Below are positions 1 through 9,216 of a stretch of DNA of 64,000 nucleotides, in pieces. Within the stretch, counting starts at the first letter, position 1. Every line of letters begins with the position of its first letter. Made by a program: the position numbers and the translations under genes. The notes below the pieces were generated by a model that was not told the DNA's origin, searched no databases, and worked only from the letters and a program-made list of their open reading frames with translations. Source of the DNA: Neobacillus driksii (GTDB lineage: Bacteria; Bacillota; Bacilli; Bacillales; Cytobacillaceae). The stretch is from assembly GCF_013409995.1 (NCBI RefSeq), contig NZ_JACCBX010000005.1:186001-250000 (forward strand), given 5' to 3'.

Positions 1-945
1 TTATTTATGGGAGACAATAAATTGGCAATCTCCTTCAATACTGAATTCTCCTAAACCAACAGGAATAATGAAATGCGTTCCTTTGTTTAGGGTGTAACGT
101 TCCCCATCATGAACAAGACTTCCATCCCCATTAATCACGCTCATCAATAAATATTGATCATCATAGGAGAAAGTAGACTTACCAGTGATATCCCATTTAT
201 ATACAGAGAAAAACTCAGATTCTACGAAAGTTGTAATCCTAACGTTTTCCTTCTCCTCCACACTTGGAGTAACACCCGTTTCACGATGCGGAACCGTGGT
301 CACATCAATGGCTTTTTCCAAATGAAGTTCACGTAAGTTTCCATTATCATCACGACGGTCATAATCATAGACACGATAGGTTGTATCGGAACTTTGTTGC
401 GTTTCTAGTACGAGTGTCCCCTCACATAAAGCATGTATCGTTCCACTTGGCACATAGAAAAAATCTCCTGGTTTAATCTTTACCCGACGAAGCATTTCAT
501 TCCAATTACCCTCGTTAATCTGTTGTATTAACTCTTCTTTTGACTGAGCATTATGACCAAAGATCATATCAGCATCCTCTTTACAATCAAGGATATACCA
601 GCATTCCGTTTTCCCTAGCTCGCCATTTTCATGTATCTTTGCATAGTTATCCTCTGGATGTACTTGGACAGAAAGATCCATATTGGCATCTAATATCTTG
701 GTTAACAGTGGAAAAACCTCTTCTATGGGATTTCCAAACAACTCTGGGTGTTTCCTCCATACCTGATCCAATCCCATTCCTGCATAGGGACCATTTTCAA
801 TGATTGATGGTCCATGGGGATGCGCAGAAATCGCCCAGCACTCTCCTGTATGTTCATTTGGAATCTCATACCCGAAAGCTGTATGTAAGGTCGTACCTCC
901 CCAAATTCTCTCTTTAAAAACTGGCTTCAAAAATAAAGGTTGCAA
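1..945 (-). CDS. manA: Mannose-6-phosphate isomerase, class I (type I PMI)
   Basis: Interconverts fructose-6-phosphate and mannose-6-phosphate in the cytoplasm, feeding mannose catabolism or GDP-mannose synthesis for the polysaccharide locus downstream. The protein opens QPLFLKPVFKERIWGG and carries the zinc-site stretches SVQVHPEDNYA and TECWYIL, plus PSGTIHAL of the cupin fold; 314 residues matches the Bacillus family size. I chose the TTG at 943-945 because AGGAGG lies 7 bases upstream. The longer open frame to 1020 adds 25 residues that are not family-like. The stop codon is the first three bases of the window, so the gene is complete. Its neighbour is a broken mannoside phosphorylase, suggesting a former mannose-utilisation cluster. 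Confidence 0.93.
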   Translation of the reverse strand: MQPLFLKPVFKERIWGGTTLHTAFGYEIPNEHTGECWAISAHPHGPSIIENGPYAGMGLDQVWRKHPELFGNPIEEVFPLLTKILDANMDLSVQVHPEDNYAKIHENGELGKTECWYILDCKEDADMIFGHNAQSKEELIQQINEGNWNEMLRRVKIKPGDFFYVPSGTIHALCEGTLVLETQQSSDTTYRVYDYDRRDDNGNLRELHLEKAIDVTTVPHRETGVTPSVEEKENVRITTFVESEFFSVYKWDITGKSTFSYDDQYLLMSVINGDGSLVHDGERYTLNKGTHFIIPVGLGEFSIEGDCQFIVSHK

Positions 946-1135
946 TTGGATTCCTCCTAAAAAATGTATTTTATATACTACCACAATGCGGTGACAGCCA
1001 CCGTTTTTTATTACACCCATTATACTAAAGATAGTGTTTATGGAGGGTGGCTATATAACAGCAATTCAAATATCAACAAATTTTTTATTCTTTCTCTGCT
1101 AGAAAGCCCATCATAATAGGAAATACAGCATTTTT

Positions 1136-1184
1136 AATCAAACGTTTGATTAGCTATAAATCAACTAATTAATCGTTTGATTAA
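1136..1184. promoter_or_regulatory. Twin palindromic operator candidate between manA and the GH130 remnant
   Basis: A perfect 16-bp palindrome AATCAAACGTTTGATT (1136-1151) is followed 17 bp later by a related site, TTAATCGTTTGATTAA (1169-1184), which looks like the same site missing a central AAAC. A central CG palindrome in this position is typical of LacI-family operators, though TetR-type proteins also use such sites. It lies about 190 bp upstream of manA. No cognate regulator is visible in the window. The rest of 946-1376 shows no gene. Confidence 0.45.
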
Positions 1185-1376
1185 ACTCTGCGAAATCCTT
1201 TGTACTCAGTAACTTAGAACTATCTTTGTGTAAAATAAATGTTGAATGGCTTTCCTGTGAAAACAATAAGACTGCCGACCTCCCCGCTTTTTACGGATTT
1301 GACGACAGCCACATTGCACCCAAGGGTATATAACACTTATAGCAATCTATTAATTTTTTCCCATTAATCGTTCACC

Positions 1377-1830
1377 TTAGATACGTGGATCTTCGCATCC
1401 AAAACCTTCATACCGATTGCTAGGGTATAAAAATGGCTTTTCTTCCACCTCAAAATCCACACCATTTTTACTACGAGCAATTCGTAAATGCGACATCGAT
1501 GTTAAGAACACATAGGTATCAATGTCAATTTGCTTCACTTTTCGGGGATCAGAAAAATCATATGCTGAATTATTTCTATCAATATCTAAAACATCAACTA
1601 CGTATTCTCCATCTATCTCTTTTAAAACCCGTACACGTAGAACCTCAGGATTCACTTGAACAGGTCTCTCAGCAACGCATCAACAGGATTACTTCATCTT
1701 TATATCTCGCCACACCCGCGTTGAAAACGCACTCAATTGTAAAATCACTACGAGAAGGCTTCACATCCTCTGGTGAAATAAGAGGATTTTGCTCATTTCT
1801 TCTAACATCTATCTCAGTTTTCACTTGCAT
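1377..1830 (-). pseudogene. Broken GH130 beta-mannoside phosphorylase (N-terminal third only)
   Basis: Intact members phosphorolyse beta-1,4-mannosides to mannose-1-phosphate. The reading frame begins at ATG 1828-1830 behind AGGAGGGG and runs MQVKTEIDVRRNEQN to a TGA at 1669-1671. Shifting frame restores AERPVQVNPEVLRVRVL and continues to GFGCEDPRI, the GH130 substrate-site signature, before a TAA at 1377. The join reads CGT-T-GCT where the family would have R-V-A, consistent with a 2-base deletion near 1674. About two thirds of the usual ~330-residue enzyme is missing after EDPRI. It sits beside manA, so both may once have served mannoside catabolism. Confidence 0.8.
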
Positions 1831-1916
1831 ATTAACCCCTCCTTTAACTTCACTGGTAATTACAGCGTTTTCATTAATGGGTTAATATCCAATAAAATAT
1901 GATTTTGTCTAAATGA

Positions 1917-1935
1917 TTAATCTGTTACAGATTAA
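1917..1935. promoter_or_regulatory. Palindrome upstream of GH130 remnant
   Basis: TTAATCTG-TTA-CAGATTAA is a perfect inverted repeat with 8-bp arms, about 90 bp upstream of the GH130 remnant start. Position and symmetry suggest an operator for the lost mannoside gene. The remaining 1936-2107 stretch shows nothing I can name. Confidence 0.35.
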
Positions 1936-2107
1936 CATTAAAAAAACAATATCCTTTCTAAATCCTAGTTGTAAGGGAATCTTGTATCGGCCATTAAATT
2001 GTAGCAATCCAGCTGTAGGTTTTCAGTTCCTTCAACCTGATATATATAGCTAAAAATGCAAAATGGATAGGGTATTAAAAAATATTAGGTTTAGGAAATT
2101 GATGATT

Positions 2108-2226
2108 GAAGTTCCACTATATTTGGAGTAAGAACTTGTTGTTGTTTTTTTCTTTTCTTCTTCTTTTTCTTTTTCTTTTTCTTCTTCTTGCCCACGTATC
2201 GTATAACGTTACGTCAGCGTATCGTG
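2108..2226. repeat. Poly-pyrimidine/CGTATCGT repeat, copy A
   Basis: A pyrimidine tract of TTC/TTTTTC units is followed by CCCACGTATCGTATAACG and GTCAGCGTATCGTG. A second copy lies at 7813-7937 in the same orientation. The two share the CTATATTTGGAGTAAG-like lead, the pyrimidine tract and the CGTATCGT motifs, but copy B carries five extra bases. Read on the minus strand both give a lysine/arginine-rich tail, so the repeat may be the end of a duplicated, decaying gene. The pair flanks the large surface-protein gene. Confidence 0.6.
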
Positions 2227-2272
2227 ATTCCAATACCTCATAAGGTTCAATACAGTTTCCGACCACAAACAT
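2117..2272 (-). CDS. Possible 51-residue basic-tailed peptide
   Basis: A minus-strand frame from ATG 2270-2272 gives MFVVGNCIEPYEVLESRYAD, then VTLYDTWA and a run of about 14 Arg/Lys residues, and ends at TAG 2117. The only ribosome-site candidate, GGGGAG, is about 12 bases upstream. I do not recognise the family. The equivalent frame in copy B at 7.8-7.9 kb is closed by stops. Either a small spore- or nucleic-acid-associated basic peptide or a chance frame through a repeat; the first is weakly favoured because the frame survives the low-complexity tract. Confidence 0.25.
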   Translation of the reverse strand: MFVVGNCIEPYEVLESRYADVTLYDTWARRRKRKRKRRRKEKNNNKFLLQI

Positions 2273-2454
2273 TGAGGTGTTTTCTCCCCGAAGACGAAGA
2301 CATGCGTTCTCATAAAACTATTACAATTACAAATAAAGTTACAGGGGACTCCTCAACGAAGAGCTGCTACCTATATGAAGATTCCCTACTAGAGTACCCT
2401 CAATTGAATCACAATGGAGCTCTTTCTCAATTTTATTGGAGATAACTATGTAAC

Positions 2455-2506
2455 AAGAGTGACAGATCTTTTGCTTCATTTAGGCAGGAAAAGATCTGTC
2501 ACTCTT
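2455..2506. terminator. 18-bp perfect hairpin after the CWB2 gene
   Basis: Arms 2455-2472 and 2489-2506 (AAGAGTGACAGATCTTTT and its complement) flank a 16-base loop. It lies 51 bp beyond the stop of the minus-strand surface-protein gene. The T-rich flanks are weak on both sides, so terminator or mRNA 3'-end stabiliser are both possible. Confidence 0.65.
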
Positions 2507-2556
2507 CATGTCTTTATAATATACTTCAAGACTTAAACAAGATTTCTCAACATATT

Positions 2557-5500
2557 CTACTGCACCATCTCACTTACAGCAGAAGGATTAACACCTCCGC
2601 CAATTTGGTGAACGTATTTAGCATGTTTACCAGCCAATACTTGTTTTTGAGATGATAAAATTCCATAAGAGGATGATATTAATAAAACAGGTGATCCCAA
2701 TTTTGCTGCTAATGGTCCTGCTGCTAGGGCATCTACTAAACTTTCTGTTTCGGATTTTGCTAAAAGAATACTCGTTAATTCTCCCTCCGGATAAAACTTA
2801 CTGATGACCTTAGCATTAGTTTCATGGCGGCTCAAGCCACTAATCCGATTTGCTTGGACATTCCTTGAGATGATCTTATCCATTTCATTGATAATTCCAG
2901 GTCCAATAACTGATTCACCACCAATAAAATAGGCATCAGTTAAATCTTCTGTTTTCAACCAAGCCATAGTGTCAGTCGGTACAGACGTTTTGTCCGCTAG
3001 AATAATCGGTTGCTTTTTCAAACCTGCCTGTGCAGCAATTGATAACGCATCCGGTTCACCAAAACCATATGCTACATAAACCATGCTGGCATCGACTAAT
3101 TTATCAAGTTCCTTCGCGATTAACAGGGATGTATCTTTACGGTTAGCGCCTCCAATTCGTGTGACTTTATATCCTTTTGCTACTAATTCTTTTTCCACTT
3201 TTGGTGAAATCACGCTTGTTCCACCGATCAAAATGATTTCTTTTGCCCTTAAGCGTGTGATTTCATTCCAGGTTTGCTGTGGAATCGAATCAGTTGCTGT
3301 TAAAAGAATAGGTGCATCCTTTGCCGAAGCTAACGGAGTCGCCGTTAACCCATCGACTATGGAAAAGCCATTAACCAACAACACCGTGTCTGCTGTTTTC
3401 CAGCCAATTTGTGCAACCTTAACGGCTGTTGCATACCTCGTATCACCCACTAATGATACCAACTTGTTCTGAACGGTGATTTTCGCTGCAGTACTTTCAT
3501 TTCCAGCATTATCAACCGCGTAAACTTCAATCACTTTTCCAGCAGTCTGTTTAGGAATTGTAATAGAGAACTTTCCACTGCCATCACTAACACTCCGACC
3601 AATCTCTGCACCAAAGGATTTGGCAATAACGGTTGAATGAGGTTCCGCAGTACCTCTCACTACCGTTTCTCGATCTGTCACCTCAGCTACTGTCGGTGCA
3701 ACTGGAGAAATACCGTCTATAACTGTCACCACACAAATATCACTATTATTTCCAGCTTTATCGGTTGCCCTAATTTCCAAAATGGTTTCTGCTGCTTGAG
3801 CAGGGATCGTAATTGAAAATTCACCTTCATTATTTACAGCTCCGGTTCCAATCACTTTGCCGTTTACGCTCACATTTAAATCTGATCCTGCCTCAGCCTG
3901 ACCTGTAACCTTTGTATCCTTATCTGTCACATCGTTTACAATTGGCCTCATTGGAGCTGTAATATCTTTTACGATGACATTCGTTATTTCGCTTACATTG
4001 CCAGCCTTGTCTGTTGCAGTCACCTCTATTTTTGTTCCTGCTTTTTGAACTGGGATCGGTATAACAAAACGTTCATCTACTCCTGTAATTCCAGTGCCAA
4101 TTAAATTACCATTTGCTCTAACTTCTACTTTGGCTCCTACTTCTGTTTGCCCCACTACCGTTGAATCTTGATCAGTTACTTCAGTTATGGATGGCTTACT
4201 TGGTGCAGTGACATCTTTTACCACAACCATCACTGCTTCACTAACATTTTCTGCTTTATCCTTCGCAGTAATCATTAATTCCGTTCCTGCTTCTTGCCGG
4301 GTAATTTCTATAGTGAACTTCCCGTCTATTCCTGCCGTACCTCTTCCTATAACCGAACTATTTACCTTCACTTCCACCATTGATCCGGCTTCAGCTTGAC
4401 CGGTAACAGTAGTTGTTTGATCAGTTATTTCATTTACCTCTGGTTTCGCTGGAGCGGTTAGGTCTTTTACTACTACTGTCGTAACTTCACTCACATTTCC
4501 TGCTTTATCCGTCGCTGTAAAATCTAACTCTGTTCCGGCATTTTGGGCTGAAATAGTAATTGTAAATTTACCCTCTGCTCCAGCAACCCCTTTTCCTACA
4601 ACAGAACCCTTCACCTTCATTTCGATACTTGAATCAGCTTCCGCTTGACCCGTAACAGCAGTCGTTTGATCAGTTACTTCATCTACGAATGGCTTCGCAG
4701 GTGCTGTTATATCTTTTACCACAACCGTCTCGGCTTCACTCACATTTAAATTTTTATCCGTTGCCGTTATCACTAATATAGTACCTGCCTTTTGCGCAGG
4801 AATCGTAACACTAAACATACCATCTTTCTCTGATGTAGCGGTTCCTATTACATTTTTATTTACCTTTACTTCCACATATGAACCTGGTTCTACTTGTCCG
4901 GTAATCACTAAATCTTGATCCGTTACCTCATTTACAATCGGTTTTCCAGGTGGTGTTATATCATAGACAACAGTTTTGACTATTTCACTTACATTTCCTG
5001 CCTTGTCTGTAGCAGTAACCTCTAATTCAGTCCCTGGCTTTTGGCCAGGTATTGCCACATAGAAATAACCATATGATCCAGCCTCACCTGTTCCAAGTAA
5101 TATACCATTAACTTTTACTTCTATTTTTGAGTCTATTTCTGCCATACCATATACATAGGAATCATTTTCCAAAACAGGATAAACATCAGGAACATTTGGT
5201 GCTGTTCTATCCACTATTGTTACAGCAATACCTTCATTTCTATTACCTGCGCGATCTATTGCTTTTACTATTAAATTTGTCCCACCCTTTTGTTTTGGGA
5301 TCGTAATTGAAAATTCCCCTTTAGAGTCTGCAACTCCTTTGCCAATCTCTATCATTCCACTTTCAATGATAATCGTTGAACCTGCTTCTGTTATTCCGGT
5401 TACAGTGGTGGAACGATCATTAACTTCCCCTATGATAGAAATACTAGGTGCAGTTACATCAATGACCGTTACCTTTGTTGGTAGACTGTGATTCCCAGAA

Positions 5501-6771
5501 TGATCCGTAGCAATCACCGATAATATTGAACCAGCCTGTTGCTGAGGAATATCGACTACAAAGTTACCATGCTCATTTGCCACCGCTGAACCTAAATCTA
5601 CTAGGTCATTTTTAATTAAAACAGTCGTATTTTCCTCAGCTACACCTGCTACTTGTGTCTGTTGGTCCGTAACTTCGTACACTTCAGGACTTTTTGGAGG
5701 TGTCGTATCTTTGACAGTTAGAGCGATATCTTTAAACGGAAGACCAAAGTAGGATATTCTCAGGGTAAAATCAATCCCACCTCTTAAGTACTCCAAAAAC
5801 TTAATCGTAAATGTTCCATCTTTATCAACCGGAAGAATTTCATAAGGAACTCCCGGATAATAAATTTCTATTTTTGTAAAAAGAGGATTGATATCATCAT
5901 TTATTTTCCCCTTTAATTGGCTACTTTTATCAGTAAGTTCCTCCACTGAAACGGAAGGCTCTTTTGTTAAATTGTTAGTATCCGGAGCACTAATATTTGG
6001 TTGAGTTAGATAATTGGAATAATCTACATACCCCAATAAATTTAAATCATCATTTCTATCAATGATCATTTTATCAATCTCTTTACTGTCTGTACTGCCC
6101 CAATAATTGGATTGAGCATAAACAGTAGAAGCAGGACTCATATCACTCACTCTTAATGTAGAAGAATATAAATTATTATTCTCAAATACCCAAAATGCGT
6201 TTTGATAATAGAGATTACTTTGAAAAAAACTATTATCTTGAACGGACATTAACTTATTATAGAAATCATTAATAAAATAAAAGTACCCTTTTACGAATAA
6301 ATTATTGGTTATATAACTTGTAGTATCAGCATACAGATAAGAATCTTCGAATTGACTATTAGAAATTTTTAAAATCCCATCATTGCTATTATTAGCAAGA
6401 TAAATCTCTTTAGCAAAAACATAATCAAGCTCGATTTGAACCGTTTCTCTATTAGTAGAAGCCTCTGCCATTCTAGTTTTCTTAAGAATAACAGGGGCTT
6501 CCTTCGTACCGGCTGCAATAAAGTTACCCCATAGTTCAATGGTACCTCCTTGAACTTCCACTCCTGCCTCAATAGTTAAGGTTGCATTTTCTGCTACCTG
6601 GACTTTATCTGAAATAATATAAGGAGAATTTTGTTTCGTCCAAACTGTATCAGATAGGATAGGTCCTGAAACGACTGTTCCTCCTTCGGCTTTAACCTTA
6701 TTTAGATTCGGGAACATACTGAAAAGAAGTACACAAATCAGAAAAACACTTACAAACTTTTTCCAAAACAA
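2557..6771 (-). CDS. Large secreted surface protein: beta-helix region, nine Ig-like repeats, CWB2 wall-binding end
   Basis: 1404 residues. Signal peptide at 1-28 (KK, then hydrophobic FVSVFLICVLLFSMF). Residues ~60-240 look like a right-handed parallel beta-helix (NNLYSSTLRVSD, SNYWGS). From ~355 to ~1100 there are nine ~83-residue Ig-like repeats, each beginning TAPxxPxV and containing TDQxTxVTGQAEAGS, the last at GISPVAPTV. From ~1102 three CWB2 (PF04122) repeats begin GDTRYATAVKVAQ and end HQIGGGVNPS. CWB2 modules bind secondary wall polymer in clostridial and bacillar surface proteins. TTG start, with AGGGGG 8 bases upstream. Monocistronic. A paralogue at 33185-36577 has the same plan. 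Function inferred: structural or adhesive wall protein. Confidence 0.88.
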   Translation of the reverse strand: MFWKKFVSVFLICVLLFSMFPNLNKVKAEGGTVVSGPILSDTVWTKQNSPYIISDKVQVAENATLTIEAGVEVQGGTIELWGNFIAAGTKEAPVILKKTRMAEASTNRETVQIELDYVFAKEIYLANNSNDGILKISNSQFEDSYLYADTTSYITNNLFVKGYFYFINDFYNKLMSVQDNSFFQSNLYYQNAFWVFENNNLYSSTLRVSDMSPASTVYAQSNYWGSTDSKEIDKMIIDRNDDLNLLGYVDYSNYLTQPNISAPDTNNLTKEPSVSVEELTDKSSQLKGKINDDINPLFTKIEIYYPGVPYEILPVDKDGTFTIKFLEYLRGGIDFTLRISYFGLPFKDIALTVKDTTPPKSPEVYEVTDQQTQVAGVAEENTTVLIKNDLVDLGSAVANEHGNFVVDIPQQQAGSILSVIATDHSGNHSLPTKVTVIDVTAPSISIIGEVNDRSTTVTGITEAGSTIIIESGMIEIGKGVADSKGEFSITIPKQKGGTNLIVKAIDRAGNRNEGIAVTIVDRTAPNVPDVYPVLENDSYVYGMAEIDSKIEVKVNGILLGTGEAGSYGYFYVAIPGQKPGTELEVTATDKAGNVSEIVKTVVYDITPPGKPIVNEVTDQDLVITGQVEPGSYVEVKVNKNVIGTATSEKDGMFSVTIPAQKAGTILVITATDKNLNVSEAETVVVKDITAPAKPFVDEVTDQTTAVTGQAEADSSIEMKVKGSVVGKGVAGAEGKFTITISAQNAGTELDFTATDKAGNVSEVTTVVVKDLTAPAKPEVNEITDQTTTVTGQAEAGSMVEVKVNSSVIGRGTAGIDGKFTIEITRQEAGTELMITAKDKAENVSEAVMVVVKDVTAPSKPSITEVTDQDSTVVGQTEVGAKVEVRANGNLIGTGITGVDERFVIPIPVQKAGTKIEVTATDKAGNVSEITNVIVKDITAPMRPIVNDVTDKDTKVTGQAEAGSDLNVSVNGKVIGTGAVNNEGEFSITIPAQAAETILEIRATDKAGNNSDICVVTVIDGISPVAPTVAEVTDRETVVRGTAEPHSTVIAKSFGAEIGRSVSDGSGKFSITIPKQTAGKVIEVYAVDNAGNESTAAKITVQNKLVSLVGDTRYATAVKVAQIGWKTADTVLLVNGFSIVDGLTATPLASAKDAPILLTATDSIPQQTWNEITRLRAKEIILIGGTSVISPKVEKELVAKGYKVTRIGGANRKDTSLLIAKELDKLVDASMVYVAYGFGEPDALSIAAQAGLKKQPIILADKTSVPTDTMAWLKTEDLTDAYFIGGESVIGPGIINEMDKIISRNVQANRISGLSRHETNAKVISKFYPEGELTSILLAKSETESLVDALAAGPLAAKLGSPVLLISSSYGILSSQKQVLAGKHAKYVHQIGGGVNPSAVSEMVQ

Positions 6772-6970
6772 AACGGAATCCCCCTATTAATATATTTTTT
6801 TATCGATTATTATCGATTCCAATTAGTACGCTGTTTTCTCAGATACTTTTATTTGCGGTCTAATTAATTTCGATTTTTCATACAACTATTTTACCATTTT
6901 TCACAACCAGAAACTGACAATGTCCAACATTTTTTTCATCAATCAAAGTTGTAATCCCTATAAATGTAAT

Positions 6971-6997
6971 AAAAAAAAGAGACTAGATAGAAGTCTC
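6971..6997 (-). terminator. Minus-strand terminator
   Basis: On the minus strand GAGACT - 7-base loop - AGTCTC is followed by eight T residues. No intact minus-strand gene lies directly upstream; it may have served the decayed HTH gene at 7364-7621. Confidence 0.5.
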
Positions 6998-7079
6998 CAA
7001 ACCATTGACACTATGATCTTTTATACCTACTTGCTACAAATTTTTCACTAGTTTTAAAGTTATAAACTGGTTTGATAAA

Positions 7080-7168
7080 ATCTACAACCAAGGTGATAAA
7101 GTGATTTCGTTATCCAGTGCTGATCGTTTTGCAGTTGATGCAGCTGTTAAAAAGTTTTTTGGATATTA
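7080..7168 (+). pseudogene. Orphan C-terminal coding scrap
   Basis: A short open frame ends with QGDKVISLSSADRFAVDAA and then VKKFFGY-stop. It has protein-like composition but no start codon with a ribosome site. I do not recognise the family. It is probably the tail of a deleted gene, given the other remnants nearby. Confidence 0.25.
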
Positions 7169-7214
7169 GTATTATCATTCGTCATTTTAGGGAATAAAGT
7201 ACCTAGGAGTGATA

Positions 7215-7322
7215 ATGATGGATGACGATAATAATTTTGCTAAAGGTCTATCCTGGGGAATAGGGTTAAGTGTTCCTTTATGGATTGCGCTTTTTGGAAT
7301 AATCAAGTTAATAATCTGGTAA
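7215..7322 (+). CDS. 35-residue single-pass membrane peptide
   Basis: ATG at 7215 (or 7218) follows TAGGAG with good spacing. The peptide starts MMDDDNNFAKGLSWGIGLS, then has a hydrophobic segment (VPLWIALFGIIKLIIW) to the stop. Tiny acidic-start/one-helix proteins of this type are common unannotated genes in Bacillaceae, often near prophage remnants. No function is known to me. Its TAA overlaps the T-tract of the opposing terminator at 7321-7353. Confidence 0.5.
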   Translation: MMDDDNNFAKGLSWGIGLSVPLWIALFGIIKLIIW

Positions 7323-7353
7323 AAAAATGCCCTTACTCTATATAAGTAAGGGC
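7321..7353 (-). terminator. Minus-strand terminator for the HTH remnant
   Basis: GCCCTTACT/AGTAAGGGC arms (7329-7337 and 7345-7353) are followed on the minus strand by a seven-base T tract. It sits just downstream of the HTH pseudogene stop at 7364. Confidence 0.7.
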
Positions 7354-7363
7354 TAAGTAGTAA

Positions 7364-7621
7364 TCACTCAAAATACGTATCACTAATTGTATAGATTATT
7401 GGGCGTTCTCCTCTATGGCTAATTACCTGATAACTATCTATTTCTTTAATAATACTCCTAATAAATTGCCGAGACTTTCCTATTATCTCAGATATTTCCC
7501 TAACAGTTAAGCCTTATTCCTCAACTGAAACATAATAGTTCTGTACTAATAAAAACATAGCGTTTTTACAACGGTCATCCAATCTACCGTCATTTTCAAG
7601 TTGTTTTACATGGTTTTCCTC
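7364..7621 (-). pseudogene. HTH DNA-binding protein with in-frame stop
   Basis: The minus-strand frame reads VKQLENDGRLDDRCKNAMFL, then LVQNYYVSVEE, a TAA at 7514-7516, then GLTVREISEIIGKSRQFIRS and a tail ending SDTYFE. The second half is a clear winged/helix-turn-helix region (VREISEIIGKSRQFI). The internal stop and absence of a start with a ribosome site mark it as inactive. A terminator still follows it. It is part of a decaying regulator island. Confidence 0.6.
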
Positions 7622-7812
7622 TTAATAGTACTGCTACAGGTGGTAAAATAATCACTAAAAAATATAGCATTCCTATTCCTCCTTTTTTTTCTATTCTATT
7701 TACTAACTGATCCAAATGTTATTCCCAATATATGAGCTAAGCCTAAAGATTTTTCCAAATTTGGTTGAGTTTTATTATTTAAATGGATATTTTATTTGTT
7801 GAAAATTGAATG

Positions 7813-7937
7813 TGGAGTTTCATTATATTTTGAGTAAGAGTATATTTTTGTTTTTATTTTCTTTTTTTCTTCTTCTTTTTCTATTTCTTCTTCTTGCCCA
7901 CGTATCGTATTACGTTAGGTTATGTCAGCGTATCGTG
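7813..7937. repeat. Poly-pyrimidine/CGTATCGT repeat, copy B
   Basis: Second copy of the element at 2108-2226. The match covers GAGTTTCATTATATTTTGAG, the TTC/TTTTTC tract, CCCACGTATCGTATTACG and GTCAGCGTATCGTG. The minus-strand frame that is open in copy A is interrupted here. The surrounding space, 7622-7812 and 7938-8369, holds no gene I can support. Confidence 0.6.
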
Positions 7938-8369
7938 CAGTTTGATTCAAGAGTAATGCTCTTCGTGTCATTTGATCTCTATTTCGTCAAATTGAATGAA
8001 TCAGCCTAGACTTTTCTAGTAAGGAAATCGAGTGATAGCAGGACCTGGCTTTTAAATAAGTATTGGACCTTCCTACAGGGCTGTTATCTTGTTTGCGTAC
8101 TGGGGAGTGACTGGTATCGGAAGCAAGAAAAACTCCAATAAAATTATTCCTTTAGTACCGTCTCCATGGTACTTTGTTAACTCTTATACTTTTTAATAAC
8201 CCAGTAGAATTATTGAGCAGTATGTTCCAATTTGAAAAGTATTTTGCAGTTTAAATCTATTTTTCTATATTAAATTCAATTTTCTATGATTCGAACGTTC
8301 TCCATGAATGGATTATGGTAGAGCTACCTAGGAATAAAACGGAAGCGCGCTGCCATAAAGGATCTACCT

Positions 8370-8858
8370 GTGGAGAGCTTTGATGAGTTAGTTGTACAGT
8401 ACCAACCCATGATTCATAAGATTATTCGCTCCTTGCACATTTATAGAAATGAAGATGAATTCTATCAGACAGGGTTAATCGCACTATGGGAAGCAACGAA
8501 GTCATTTGACGATAAAAAAGGCAGTTTCTCGAATTACGCTTATACCTGTGTGAAGGGGAAAATGTTGTACCAAATGAACCAAACCAACCAGTGGCAAGAA
8601 AAAAATATTTTTCCTGAGATGAGTTTCTTTGATTTGATTGAAGATCACGATAATACTCCTCTATTTGAAAAGGAAACATTCCAAACCTATTGCGAAGGAT
8701 TAACGGAAAAAGAAACAAAATGGGTCAATGGATCTTTTATAAAGCAACTATCTAATAAGGAAATAGCGGAAAGGGAGAAGGTGTCCGTATCTGCTGTTAA
8801 GCAATGGAGGTTAGGGGCACTAACAAAATTGAAGGTAAAGGTAGGTAAGCATAATTAA
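8370..8858 (+). CDS. Sigma-70-family RNA polymerase sigma factor (short, regions 2 and 4)
   Basis: 162 residues. Region 2 occupies ~6-70 (LVVQYQPMIHKIIRSL, EDEFYQTGLIALWEATKSFD, FSNYAYTCVKGKM). Region 4 lies at ~110-155 with the helix-turn-helix LSNKEIAEREKVSVSAVKQW. Regions 1 and 3 are absent. It resembles SigO/YvrI-like and competence-type sigma proteins more than vegetative sigma factors. GTG start behind AAAGGA. It is followed by its own terminator and then by comK, an arrangement suggesting a role in competence or stress gene control; that role is inference. Confidence 0.8.
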   Translation: MESFDELVVQYQPMIHKIIRSLHIYRNEDEFYQTGLIALWEATKSFDDKKGSFSNYAYTCVKGKMLYQMNQTNQWQEKNIFPEMSFFDLIEDHDNTPLFEKETFQTYCEGLTEKETKWVNGSFIKQLSNKEIAEREKVSVSAVKQWRLGALTKLKVKVGKHN

Positions 8859-8877
8859 CATAGATCCATTTCAATTT

Positions 8878-8914
8878 GGTGCAGTCAATTTACTACATGA
8901 ACTGCACCTTTTTT
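8878..8914 (+). terminator. Intrinsic terminator after the sigma gene
   Basis: GGTGCAGT and ACTGCACC arms separated by a 15-base loop, followed by TTTTTT. The spacing places it about 20 bp after the sigma-factor stop. The remaining 8915-9216 has no gene; it should hold the comK promoter, which I cannot define. Confidence 0.85.
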
Positions 8915-9216
8915 ACAATAACCGACAAAATCGGATATTATTCACAAAGTATACACCAATGGTACGTGTATGCGGAACAAATAATATATTACTATATGGT
9001 ATTTTTTCATTAAAGGTTTAAATAGGTTTAATACTTCTACAAAGCTATCCCCTTCTTTTATTACTGCACTATACTAGTTTTATCGTTGTTCAACTAGACC
9101 TTACTCATGATAAAAACCATCTTGAATATCTCAACATGCAATTACAAACTTAGGTATTGATACTTATTTCAACCCTCTATTTGAAACAAAGATTCTCTAA
9201 ACTTAGGAGTGATGTA

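Noticed and set aside
8010..8360. Possible insertion-sequence or gene relic upstream of the sigma gene
   Set aside because: Short frames such as CVLGSDWYRKQEKLQ look protein-like, but nothing extends or matches a family I know; insufficient support.
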